Shown here: piece by piece, positions 11,498-21,457 of the stretch | How positions within the stretch are numbered: the first letter of the stretch is position 1 | Layout: each line of letters begins with the position of its first letter | Source: Culex pipiens pallens | Lineage: Eukaryota > Arthropoda > Insecta > Diptera > Culicidae | Reading direction: 5' to 3' | DNA length: 64,000 bases | NCBI RefSeq assembly: GCF_016801865.2 | Contig: NC_068939.1 | Coordinates: 147,414,715 to 147,478,714 of the forward strand | The notes under the pieces: generated by a model | Told to the model about the DNA's origin: nothing | The model's input: only the letters and a program-made list of their open reading frames with translations | Databases searched by the model: none | Translations under genes and position numbers: made by a program

Positions 11498-12642
11498 ACG
11501 CAGCTTTATGGAATACTTTTATCATGAATTTCAATAACCAATATCTCAATACCACCAGTTTCCACAAAACCAACTCTCCAAACAATGATTGCTTTGTTCT
11601 GAAAATTGGTCAAGTTCGCAGTACAGTCCCACAAGTGGAGACAAACAAATCTAATTGCGTGAAATCATATTTGATGGAGAATGGACAACAAAAATAATTT
11701 TCCCGAAAATTTAAGCAACCAACATAAAAGGAAACCCCACGTCAAAATAATGCTTCGCCAAAAACAGCCAAGTTTGAACACTGCCTCACACAAACACAGA
11801 GTTAATAGCTGTCGATTGTTATTGATGAGTTTTTTTTTTCGCAAATAAAGGAGGAGGGGGGTGGAGGTGTCTCCCACCATTCTCCTTCCGCCCCAAAGTT
11901 GGGTCTGCACTCGTGAGCACGTGTTTCCCGTTTTCGGTAATTAGTAGGAAAAATGTCACAAAAATGAACTTTTTTTCGCCATCAAAAAGCTCCACAAGCA
12001 GAAGAAAAGCCGAAAACTCATTAAATTATCGCGGTCACCAGTCGTGGCTCAAAGGGTGCGGGGGTGGTCCTTTCCCCTGTTGCACACGCGGACGGAAAAA
12101 CAACAACCCCTACACCCCGTTCAGCGAAACCATCAAAAGAACCGGGGCCACAAAATGCTATTAACTGGTATTTATTACTGGCGGGGCGAAAATACTGATA
12201 AATACGACTATTAATTAATTAGGCGAGGTTTTCTCTACGGCTCCCTTTCCAAGAGAGAGAGAGAGAAATCAGAAATTGACTCGACTTCGATGATGGACTG
12301 TAGGAAGTTGGACCGAGGAGGACGACCTACTCCCCTGAGGGTTGAAAGAGTGATTTGAGACTAGGGGTAGCTGCAATTGTAGGGTATCGGAGCCGAAAAT
12401 TCAACCTTAGTAAATATTCCGAAACCAAATCAAAAACAAAATATACTCAATAAAATTATATTTTTGCTTCAATTTCAACTCTACTATTAAAAGAATAACG
12501 GAAGAAAACCGGAAAACGATTTTATTTATATTTTTTATTTGGTTCAAACATGGGAAAGGCAAAAAAAATTTGACATTTTTTCACCCGTACGGTTTTGGCT
12601 AAGTTGTAGTTATTGATGAGAACTATTGAGAAAAAATAGGTA
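11498..12642. other. No gene recognised; mixed intergenic DNA
   Basis: This contains a C/G-rich homopolymer patch near 11853-11867 and a short (GA)n tract near 12255-12266. Open frames up to 83 codons lack motifs. The composition is less repetitive than its surroundings, so it may be genuine single-copy host DNA. Confidence 0.4.
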
Positions 12643-13089
12643 CCCGAGCAGACGGAAACACCGCGGGAATAACATTTTTTGATATTGGAAAATACTAGGC
12701 CAATAACATTTTATGTTATTTATAACAAGATTTGTTATTCGCCGTTATGATTTTTTTGTTATTGGATTGTTATTGTAATAACAGACTAATAACATTTTGA
12801 GTTATTCTTTTAACAAATCTTTGTTATTATTTTTTATTATTTTAACAACTAATCCGATCATCCCAATAACAGTTTGAGGTATTCTTCCATGACAAAATAT
12901 GTTATTCTCAAGTTGTTCTGGCTTTCAATCAATATCAGACCGATAATAAATTTTGTTATGATAACATAAACTGTTATTGAACTCTTATGCAGAAATGGAT
13001 TTTGCAAGAATATTCCATAACACTTTCTGTTATTTTAACAGTATTTGTTATTGAAACGGCATGAATTTTGTTATTACCGTCTGTTCGGG
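12643..13089 (+). mobile_element. Family A MITE, complete
   Basis: 447-bp copy. The target dinucleotide is TA (12641-12642 and 13090-13091). The terminal repeat is diverged (CTGTTCGGG) on the right. Confidence 0.92.
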
Positions 13090-13318
13090 TACAAGGGGAA
13101 AAAATTGCCGATATTTGAAAAAAAAAAAGAAATTTCATTCATAAATATTTTTGACCAAATTTTTAATGCAATATCGAATTTGCAATCGAAAAGTACTGTA
13201 CATATTTTTGATAAAGTGCACTGATTTCAAAATATAGCCACTAAAAGTTAAATTTTACTGAACAATTTCAGTATTTCGATTATTTTAAATTAATTCTTGA
13301 ACATTTTTTTTTTGAAAA

Positions 13319-13763
13319 CCCGGGCAGACGGTAATAACAAAATTCATGCCATTTCAATAACAAACACTGTTAAAATAACAGAAAGCGTTATTGAATCTTC
13401 TTGAAAAATAAATTTTTGCATAATAGATTAATAACAGTTTATGTTATCATAACAAAATTTGTTATTGGTCTGTTTTTGGTTTAAAGCCAAAACAACTTTG
13501 GAATAACATAATTTGTTATGGAAGAATACCTCCAACTGTTATTGGGATGATCGGATTAGTTGTTAAAATAACAAAATAATAACAAAAATTTGTTTGAAGA
13601 ATAATTGAAAAAGTTATAAGTCTGTTATGACAATAACAATCCAATAACAAAAAAATCATAACGACGAATAACAAATCTATTTATAAATAACATAAAATGT
13701 TATTGGCCAAGTATTTTCAAATATCAGAAAATGTTATTCTTTAGTTATTTCCGTCTGCTCGGG
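13319..13763 (-). mobile_element. Family A MITE, complete
   Basis: 445-bp reverse copy, flanked by AA (13317-13318 and 13764-13765). Confidence 0.92.
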
Positions 13764-14167
13764 AAGTTCAGAAAATTCCCACTAAAATAAAAGTTTCCAC
13801 GTGGTTTACGAATGGCCCCATGCCAATATCTCAGCAACTAATGGTCCAAATTTCAATGTCCAAAAATGATTTTTTTTTTTGAAATTTGTTAATCTTTTCG
13901 CAATTTTTGTTTGAATATTTTAAAACAGAGACTTACTTTTAAATGGGCCAAACTATAAATGTTACGCACATTTGAGATGCCTCGATGAAAAAAAATAATT
14001 TTTTTATGAATTATAAAGATTTGAGCTAAATCAACAAATATAACAAAAATTGTTGAAATCCGGTGGAGTTAGCGGGGGGGGGGGGGGGGGTTGTGATAAT
14101 CCCTGATATATGTATTTTGTTTTGAATGGACAGGGGGCTTTGAGATTTCAAAAAAGATTTTTTTAGA
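13764..14167. other. No gene; contains an 18-G homopolymer
   Basis: AT-rich DNA with a run of about 18 G residues near 14073-14090, followed by the T-rich target site (TTTTTTAGA, 14159-14167) used by the adjacent retrotransposon. Confidence 0.6.
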
Positions 14168-14177
14168 TACATACCAA

Positions 14178-14834
14178 TCAGCATAGCGCACCAGGTACGC
14201 GTGCTGTAGCAAGAAGGCGCTTCCATCTTTCTCGGTCTTGGGCTGCTACTCTCCAATTTCCCAGGTTACAGATCTTCCGGATATCACCATTCACTTGATC
14301 TCCCCACCGTGCGCGCGGTTTCCCTGCTCTCCTGCCTGTACCGCCAGCTGGTTCGGCGCGGTCAAAAAGCAGTCTGACAGGCTGGCTCTCGTCCATTCGG
14401 GCGACATGGCCGGCCCACCTGAGCCTCCCGATCTTCGCCTGGGTGGCGATGGTCGGTTCTTCAAGAAACGCGTGCAGTTGGTGGTTCATGCGTCGTCGCC
14501 ACACTCCGTCAGACACCTGCACTCCACCGTAGATCGTTCGTAGCACCTTCCGTTCGAAAACTCCAAGGGCACGTTCGTCCTCCTGCCGCATCGTCCAGGT
14601 CTCGTGGCCATAGAGGACTACCGGTCTAATCAGTGTTTTGTACATCGTCAGCTTCGTGCGGCGTTGCACCCGATCCGAAGTGAGGGTCTTCCGTAATCCG
14701 AAGTACGCACGATTCCCAGCAAAAATACGAGTCCGGATCTCTTTGCTGGTGTCGTTGTCGGCGGTTACCAGCGATCCCAAGTACACGAACTCGCTCACCT
14801 CCTCCAACAGGGGTGAGGCTTGGGGGGGCAACAT
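14178..14834 (-). pseudogene. C-terminal part of the RTE-like polyprotein, other frame
   Basis: This 218-codon frame overlaps the end of the main ORF and supplies the family's usual C-terminal region. It contains EFVYLGSLV, an EIRTRI segment, KTLIRPVVLYGHETW and LRWAGHVARM, all typical of insect RT elements annotated as craniofacial-development-protein-2-like. The single-nucleotide shift at the homopolymer (14822-14828) is either a real mutation or a sequencing error. If corrected, the element could be full length. Confidence 0.8.
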
Positions 14835-17166
14835 CCTTCGATCCCCTTCCTCTCATGTACTTCGTCTTCGTCGTATTCATGCCAAGTCCTACACGCCTTG
14901 CTTGTACCTTCAGTCGGGTGTAGACGTCCTTCACCGTCTCCAGGTTTCTTGCCACAATGTCGATGTCATCGGCAAAAGCAAGCAACTGGTAGGACCTGTT
15001 CATGATCGTGCCACTCGTGTCAATGCCCGCTCTTCGAATGATGCCCTCAAGGACGATGTTGAACAGCGCACAGGATAAGCCATCACCTTGCCGCAGCCCT
15101 CGGCGTGATCCAAAGGGTTCCGCTAAATCCCCCGAAACACGCACGTGACACATCACACCATCCAAGGTAGCCTTGATCAGCCGAGTCAGTTTATACGGAA
15201 ATCCGTTCTCGTGCATGATCTGCCATAGCTGTTCGCGGTCGACTGTATCGTACGCTGCCTTGAAATCGATGAAGATGTGATGTGTGGGCACGTTGTACTC
15301 ACGGCATTTCTCGAGGATCTGCCGGAGCGAGAAAATTTGGTCCGTGGTGACCCGAGCGCCAGTAAACCCCGCTTGATAGGGGCCCACGAACCTCCGTGCG
15401 TACGGTGTCAGCAGACGGCAGAGGATCTGGGAGAGGATTTTATAGGCCGCGTTGATAAGCGTGATACCGCGGTAGTTGCCGCAGTCCAGCTTATCGCCCT
15501 TTTTGTAGATCGGGCACACGACACCGTCCATCCATTCCTTCGGTAACTTCTCCTCCTCCCAGATCTTGGAGATCACGCAGTGAAGCGCCCTCGCCAGTTT
15601 CTCTCCTCCATATTTGAAGAGCTCACCGGGTAACCGATCCTTGCCGGCAGCTCTGTTGTTCTTCAGCTTCCTGATCTCCCTCTTCACCGTCTCTAGATCA
15701 GGCGCCGGGAACTGTTCATCAGCTGCGGGCGCTCCAAGGTTGACTCCAACGCCGTCCCTGTTCGCTTCATCGCCGTTGAGGTGCTCGTTGAAGTACTGCT
15801 TCCACCTGTCCAACACCTCGCTTTTGTTCACGATCAGGTTTCCTTCGTTGTCCCTGCACACATCGGCTCGCGGCACAAAGCCTTTGCGGGACCGGTTCAC
15901 CTTCTCGTAGAACTTTCGCGACTCGTTAGCTCGGAATAGCTGCTCCATTTCTGCGCAGTCCCGGTCTTCCTGCTGGCGCTTCTTGAGCTTGAAGACCGCG
16001 ACCTGCCGATTCCGAGCCTGCCTGTATCGTTCCACGTTCCCTCTCGTCGCCTTGTGCAGCTTCTTGTCGTAAGCTGCTTTCTTCTCGGCGATAATCTGTT
16101 GGCACTCGTCGTCGTACCAATCATTCCGACTGACTCGGATCGCACTACCCAGTGTGGCTTCCGCTGCACTGCCGATGGCTGAGCGAATACGGCTCCAACC
16201 ATCTTCGAGCGAGGCTGCGCCAAGATCCTCCTCACCTGGCAGATTCGCTTCCAGCTGCTGCGCGTAACTGTGGGCCACTTCCCCGTTCTGGAGACACGCG
16301 GTGTTGAACGGAGGGGCCCGCCGACTTCGGCGTTGGTTGAACACCGTCGACAGTTTTGAGCGCATGTCAACTCCAACTAGGTAGTGGTCCGAGTCAATAT
16401 TCGCACCGCGAAAGGTGCGCACGTGCGTTACGTCCGAGAAGAATCGGCCATCGATCAGGACGTGGTCGATTTGCGTTTTCGTCCGTTGGTCAGGTGATGT
16501 CCAGGTGGCTTTGTGGATGTCCTTGCGAGGAAAATAGGTGCTCCTGACCACCATTCCACGGGAGGCTGCAAAGTCGATGCAGCGTTGGCCGTTGTCGTTC
16601 GTGACCGCGTGTAGGCTTTCTGAACCTATTGTCGGTCGAAACATTTCCTCCCTTCCGAACCGAGCGTTCAAATCCCCAATGATGATTTTAACATCCTGCC
16701 GCGGACAGCCGTCGTACACATCCTCCAGCGTCGCGTAGAATGCTTCCTTCTCATCATCGGTCTTTTCTTCGTGGGGGCAGTGCACGTTGATGATGCTGTA
16801 GTTGAAGAAACGGCCTCTTATCCTCAACTTACACATCCGCTCGCTGAACGCCGTGAAGCCGAACACGCGATCCTGCATCTTGCCCCGCACGATAAAGCCG
16901 GAACCCAGCTTCTTGTCCGTGCCGCCGCTCAGAAAAAATCTGGAATTGGTCTGCTGACCTGGCCAGTTTAGCACCTGCTCCTCCTCCAAGCACACCTCCT
17001 GCAGTGCCACAACATCGAAGTTGCGAGGTTGCAACTCATTCGCTAAGGCGAATTCGAAACCCAAGAAATTCAAAGACCTGCAGTTCCAGGAGCCGAGTCG
17101 CCAATCGGTGGTCTGCTTTTCTATGGGCTTCTGCCGTTTGTTCCGGATTTCTAGCCTTCTTGCCAT
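14626..17166 (-). CDS. Endonuclease-reverse transcriptase of RTE-like element (frameshifted)
   Basis: The 846-residue frame copies element RNA into DNA at a nick it makes itself. Residues ~20-265 form an endonuclease/exonuclease/phosphatase domain: GSWNCRSLN, LQEV with the metal-binding Glu, IGDLNARFG, TQIDHVLI and the terminal SDHYLV. Residues ~540-780 carry reverse transcriptase: GKDRLPGELFKYG, FIDFKAAYDTVDR with the first catalytic Asp, GLRQGDGLSC, and FADDIDIV at ~728 with the catalytic DD pair. The frame is lost at a C7 run on the minus strand (14822-14828), so the last ~65 residues are out-of-frame. The natural C-terminus continues in the neighbouring frame. Confidence 0.88.
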   Translation of the reverse strand: MARRLEIRNKRQKPIEKQTTDWRLGSWNCRSLNFLGFEFALANELQPRNFDVVALQEVCLEEEQVLNWPGQQTNSRFFLSGGTDKKLGSGFIVRGKMQDRVFGFTAFSERMCKLRIRGRFFNYSIINVHCPHEEKTDDEKEAFYATLEDVYDGCPRQDVKIIIGDLNARFGREEMFRPTIGSESLHAVTNDNGQRCIDFAASRGMVVRSTYFPRKDIHKATWTSPDQRTKTQIDHVLIDGRFFSDVTHVRTFRGANIDSDHYLVGVDMRSKLSTVFNQRRSRRAPPFNTACLQNGEVAHSYAQQLEANLPGEEDLGAASLEDGWSRIRSAIGSAAEATLGSAIRVSRNDWYDDECQQIIAEKKAAYDKKLHKATRGNVERYRQARNRQVAVFKLKKRQQEDRDCAEMEQLFRANESRKFYEKVNRSRKGFVPRADVCRDNEGNLIVNKSEVLDRWKQYFNEHLNGDEANRDGVGVNLGAPAADEQFPAPDLETVKREIRKLKNNRAAGKDRLPGELFKYGGEKLARALHCVISKIWEEEKLPKEWMDGVVCPIYKKGDKLDCGNYRGITLINAAYKILSQILCRLLTPYARRFVGPYQAGFTGARVTTDQIFSLRQILEKCREYNVPTHHIFIDFKAAYDTVDREQLWQIMHENGFPYKLTRLIKATLDGVMCHVRVSGDLAEPFGSRRGLRQGDGLSCALFNIVLEGIIRRAGIDTSGTIMNRSYQLLAFADDIDIVARNLETVKDVYTRLKVQARRVGLGMNTTKTKYMRGRGSKDVAPPSLTPVGGGERVRVLGIAGNRRQRHQQRDPDSYFCWESCVLRITEDPHFGSGATPHEADDVQNTD

Positions 17167-17789
17167 TCGCGATCCTCTTTTTCGGTAGGCAGCCTTATCA
17201 GGGCTGCGCTACCTAGTCTCGGGGTGGAGAACCACCTAAGGGCTACCGAGACCTAGCCCCGGTTTTCTCACGCTACCGTAACGGGGCTTTTATCTCGAAG
17301 CCTAACGGTCTTCATATCCGGAAGAGGACGTCCTGCGTTCGTGCGTGTATGCGCTTCACTTTACAGCACAGAATTTTTCACAACAGCACAATAAAATAAC
17401 TTTTATTTTATTTTAGCAAAAAAAAAGTTAAAAACTTTTCTCGTTTCCTTTTTTTCTAAAACCGCACTCTCAGCACACCGCGCGCGGTTTCGTATAGTGT
17501 GTGTATACGCACTCGACACAACAGCACTGCCACAGGTCTTGTTGCTACACCACACTTCTTGCTTTGTTCTGCCTGTTTATCCCGCGACGACGACGATGGA
17601 TGGCAAAAATAATTTCACTGTTGTTGCCCGGCCGTCGATTGCGGGTCAATTATAACGCACTATGCCGGTCCGCGACGCACTCCGGCGTTAATTGATAACA
17701 CTCACGGTCGCGGCGGAACGGTAATTCGGCGGTTCTAAGGACACTTTCACGGAGCCGTACCAAGGTGCAAACTTCAACGCGCGACGCAC
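17167..17789 (-). other. 5' untranslated region of the RTE-like element
   Basis: GC-rich sequence upstream of the start codon, bounded at 17789 by the target duplication. It contains a stem-rich segment (CCTAGTCTCGGGGTGG near 17211 and GCTACCGAGACCTAGCCCC near 17242). It probably includes the element's internal promoter, but no motif proves this. Confidence 0.55.
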
Positions 17790-18039
17790 TTTTTTAGAAT
17801 GAAACACAAATTTATAATTTAACAAATACACGGCGAGTTTTCTGGGCAACCTTAAATAGTCATCACTACTTTCAAATGTGTCTTATAGGAAATTTTCTCA
17901 GCTTTCCAATGCTTCTAAGAGCGAAATGATTCATCGAAAAATTCTCAGATATCTAGTTTTTGAGTTTCTTGTTCTAAATTCCTTTATTTTTTATTGGAAA
18001 CTTTTTATTAACAGTTTGTGAAACTTGTCAAATGATGTG

Positions 18040-19140
18040 TTTCGTGTGTCATTTACTTATCAGAATGTGCAAAACAAGACAAGAAACAACTTTGTAGAAG
18101 GTTGCAATCCACTTAACATTTTAAAAATGAAGTTTCAACCGAATTTTTGAAGATATAGGATTTATTCAAAAATTTAAAGCATAAAGCCGTATTTAAATAT
18201 GATTTTTACAAGAACAAATTGAGTTTAACATATTTTTTGTTTACAAATAACACATGTCTGCTCTGATTTAGCTTGGAATAAGCTGATGCAACCTAATTTA
18301 GTTTTACTAGATTTTTATCAATAAAATATCAATAAAAGTCATATTTCCTAAACCAAACATTAACCAGTTGCATGGATACAAAACATGTTTAATACTCGAA
18401 ATTGAACTACAAATTACTGTTGCAAGCTGCAGGAGAAATACTTTTCATGAGTATGAATTGTTTTTTTTTTTAGTTTTCTTGTATGAAATGATCAAGGAAT
18501 CAACAATATTATAGAAGTCTTATAAATCTTATCTTTTAAAACATTTTACAAATACTTTGACTTTTGTTCAACTAGTTTGGAATGGAAGTTTCTGTTGGAT
18601 TTTTTGTTAAATAAATACTATAAAAGTTTTGTTTAAACCAAAAAAAAGTTTGTAACGATGTTTTCAACATTCAGAAAACACACAAATTTTACTCCTACTT
18701 TTAAATGCATTTTCAACAAAAAAACATGTCATTGTTTTTCTTTATTTTATACTCATGAGAATATGACTTTTGAAGCTTGCAACAGTAATTTGTAGTAAAT
18801 TTTCGATTTTAAATCATGTTTTGTATCCATGTTCCCGGGTCATATTTGATTCATAAAAATCCAATAATATCCTTAACAATCTCAAATCTGCAAAAAATTC
18901 GGTTGTATCGGCTAAATCAGAGCAGACACGTGATACTTTTACATAACGATTATGTTATTATCTTTTAATTCATGTTAAAAACATATTATATTGCGGTTTT
19001 ATGTTTTTAATTTCTGAATAAATCGCACATTTTCAGAATTTCAGCTAAACATAATTTGCAAAATGTTTAGCGATTTGCAACCTTCTACAAAGCTGTTTCT
19101 TGTCTTATTTTGCACATTTTGAAGAATAAATAACACATAA
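18040..19140. repeat. Imperfect 1.1-kb palindrome
   Basis: Matching inverted blocks occur at several nested depths. 'aacaactttgtagaaggttgcaa' near 18087 pairs with 'ttgcaaccttctacaaagc' near 19075. 'tgctctgatttagc' near 18259 pairs with 'gctaaatcagagca' near 18911. 'actcatgagaatatgac' near 18751 pairs with 'cttttcatgagta' near 18441. The centre is near 18600. No coding sequence was found. It looks like an old fold-back element. Confidence 0.65.
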
Positions 19141-20534
19141 AACACATAATATGACAAGATTTCAGAACTGTTATTTAAAAAAAAAATCACTTCAAATCAA
19201 TGTCCAAAATGAAGATTTTATGTTTTTCCCTCAGTTAAAAAAAAAATCAGTAGGTAAAGGAGCAAACAACAGGAACAAACGGCCCCACAGTGTCTTAAAT
19301 ACCGTTATTAGAAAGAAAAAATACCAGTTCTTAAATTATACACCATTCGATTGGTATGACCTCAGAGAATCTATCTCTATCTCGATTTACGCACGTTCAA
19401 AAATGTAAGTACTATTTTTTCACGATTAACTCATAAATGCAACCTTTAATTGCACAACTAAGTAACTAAATTTCACTTTTTGTGTGTTAAACATGTGCGT
19501 TCCTTGGACACCAAGTTTTAAATTCACCATTTCATGCGGCAAATTATTGAAAAACACGTCTTTATTCGAATGAGATATCGAACAATGAAGCTCGGATTCG
19601 TGATCAGGGACAAAAATTACCGCTCAGGACAAATTTTCATGAAAAGTTGGTGAAGGATGATCCATTTGAGATATTTTTAGTTTTGAAAAGAATAGATCTA
19701 TGGGCCATTCGTATTCGTCGATTTGCGAAAACGTACAGAAAACGCCCAATAACATCAAACTGGGTAACAGCGCCATTTGGTGTACATTTCATACCCAGAA
19801 ACACAAATGAGCAACTGGGCAGCCCCCCCGCTAAGCACCGGCTTCGATTCCATCGATCTCTAGAAGCCGACTCAAGGTTCGATTGGTCGAGGGGCCCCAC
19901 CACATCCTGATGCCATTCATTTATTGGTCCCGGTGGGAAAATGGCTTTGTTTTCGATTCTCCGTTCGGAGCTGGGGTGGTCAAGGTTTTTCAGTGGGAGG
20001 TTTCCACTGTACGCAGAAAAGGCCGCAGCTTTTAGTGAAGAATAAGCCTTTCGAGGAAACCATCGGACAAAGAAGACAAAGGCGGACTTATTGATGATTA
20101 TTGGAAGCGGTTTTTTGATGGAAATTGATTTTTTTTTCATTATATTGATCATTCTATGTAGAATGTTCATTTTTCAAAACAATTGCAAAGATTGCTTCCT
20201 ACAGATAACTATAATTACATTTCTGACCATTACTTTAGGTGGATTTATCCAACATCCTTCCTGGAACACTCGTTACTGCAAGCAACGTTTTCCGCACGAA
20301 ATCCCTAGATCGGGGCCTTCCGTCACATCAAACGCGAAGCTTCTTGACTGTCATCTGGAATCGACTTTAACCCTCACAGTGACAATTTCCATTATTACAA
20401 AGATTGACATGATGTTTTGTTAAATGACAATGTATTTCCTTGAAAATGATTGTCATTATTGAGTTATCGACACATTCCTTACAATAATAAATATATTTAA
20501 AAAGATTCTTGATTGGCCACGGCCAAGTTGGTAA
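19141..20534. other. Intergenic; includes a family B fragment
   Basis: A family B piece is recognisable at ~19520-19645 ('gcaaattattgaaaaacacg', 'gattcgtgatcagggacaaaa'). The moderately GC-rich part at 19790-19990 supports a 177-codon minus-strand frame without motifs (19637-20170), which I do not call a gene. The remainder is AT-rich. Confidence 0.45.
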
Positions 20535-20693
20535 CCCAAGCAGACGGAAATAACGTGGGAATAACATTTTTTGATGTTTGAAAATACTAAGACAATAACA
20601 TTTTTTGTTATTTATAACAAGATTTGTTATTCGTTGGTATGAGCTTTTTGTTATTGAATTGTTATTGTAATAACAGACTAATAACATTTTTAG

Positions 20694-21285
20694 TGTTCGG
20701 ACCCAATCCCGTCTGGCCACGAAACGCGTTCTCACCTGTACCGTTTGCGCTGTCGCTCCTTTCTACGTTGTGTCTAGTTGTTGTGTTGTCCTCCGTGTGT
20801 TGTGTCGTCCTTCTGCGTCCCTGAAATCCTTCCTTCCCGTGCACGTTTTCCTCTTCTCTTTCTTTGCAGGTTCTACAGGTATTTTCCGGACAGCAGCGGT
20901 AGCAGAATCACAGGTAAGTACCCGGGTAAGTATGGTCTTCCACAGGTAATGAAAACGACGACTTTAGGACGTAAAAACTACAATTTTATTCCGCACAAAG
21001 AACTTCTTTCTTCTTCCTTTATTTTGCGTAAAACGTAAACAAATCTCCTCAGAGAAACGCGAGACGACGACCGGCTGCGACGACGATTTATTTGTACTGA
21101 TACTACACTCAAGCAGTGCAAAAAGGAATGCAAATAAACTACGCGATAGTGCGCGTGATCTGCACGATCAACCACACCACTACAGTTGCCCTGCCGTGTG
21201 CACACACAAGATAGAAAATTATAGCAAGATAAAAATTTATGCTACACGGCAGGGTGACAACTCAACTTGCTATCGCGACCGAACA
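20694..21285 (-). repeat. BEL/Pao 3' LTR
   Basis: The 592-bp LTR is uninterrupted. It lies downstream of pol on the minus strand and ends in inverted TGTTCGG/CCGAACA heptamers. The sequence immediately upstream of it on the minus strand is only weakly purine-rich, so the polypurine tract is not obvious. Confidence 0.93.
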
Positions 21286-21457
21286 TTCCGGCCACCAAAA
21301 TTCTGTAAGAATTTAAACTATCAAAATCAACTAAACCTATTTTGCTTCCTTAGCGACTTAAACCTAGCACTGTTCAAATTCAAAATAATCTTCTTAGCGC
21401 CTTCTTCGCCCATCTCCGTTGCGCTGCATGGATGTCGGTCGACAGCGATTCCTCCGA

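Larger units (their letters stand above)
14168..17789 (-). mobile_element. RTE-like non-LTR retrotransposon, near complete
   Basis: A 3622-bp minus-strand element is flanked by the direct repeat TTTTTTAGA (14159-14167 and 17790-17798), consistent with target-primed insertion. It has a GC-rich 5' region (17167-17789), one long open frame with an apurinic-type endonuclease followed by reverse transcriptase, and a short 3' tail (reading TGATTGGTATGTA on the minus strand). A single ORF without RNase H and a total length of 3-4 kb fit the RTE clade, though clade assignment needs a phylogeny. One frameshift breaks the ORF. Confidence 0.8.

Noticed and set aside
19637..20170. 177-codon minus-strand frame
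   Set aside because: Begins in AT-rich sequence and overlaps a family B fragment; it has no motif or gene-like context.
20662..21205. Coding frames of 60-86 codons in the LTRs (repeated at 32518-33630)
   Set aside because: They recur identically because they lie in the two copies of the BEL LTR; they show no domain.
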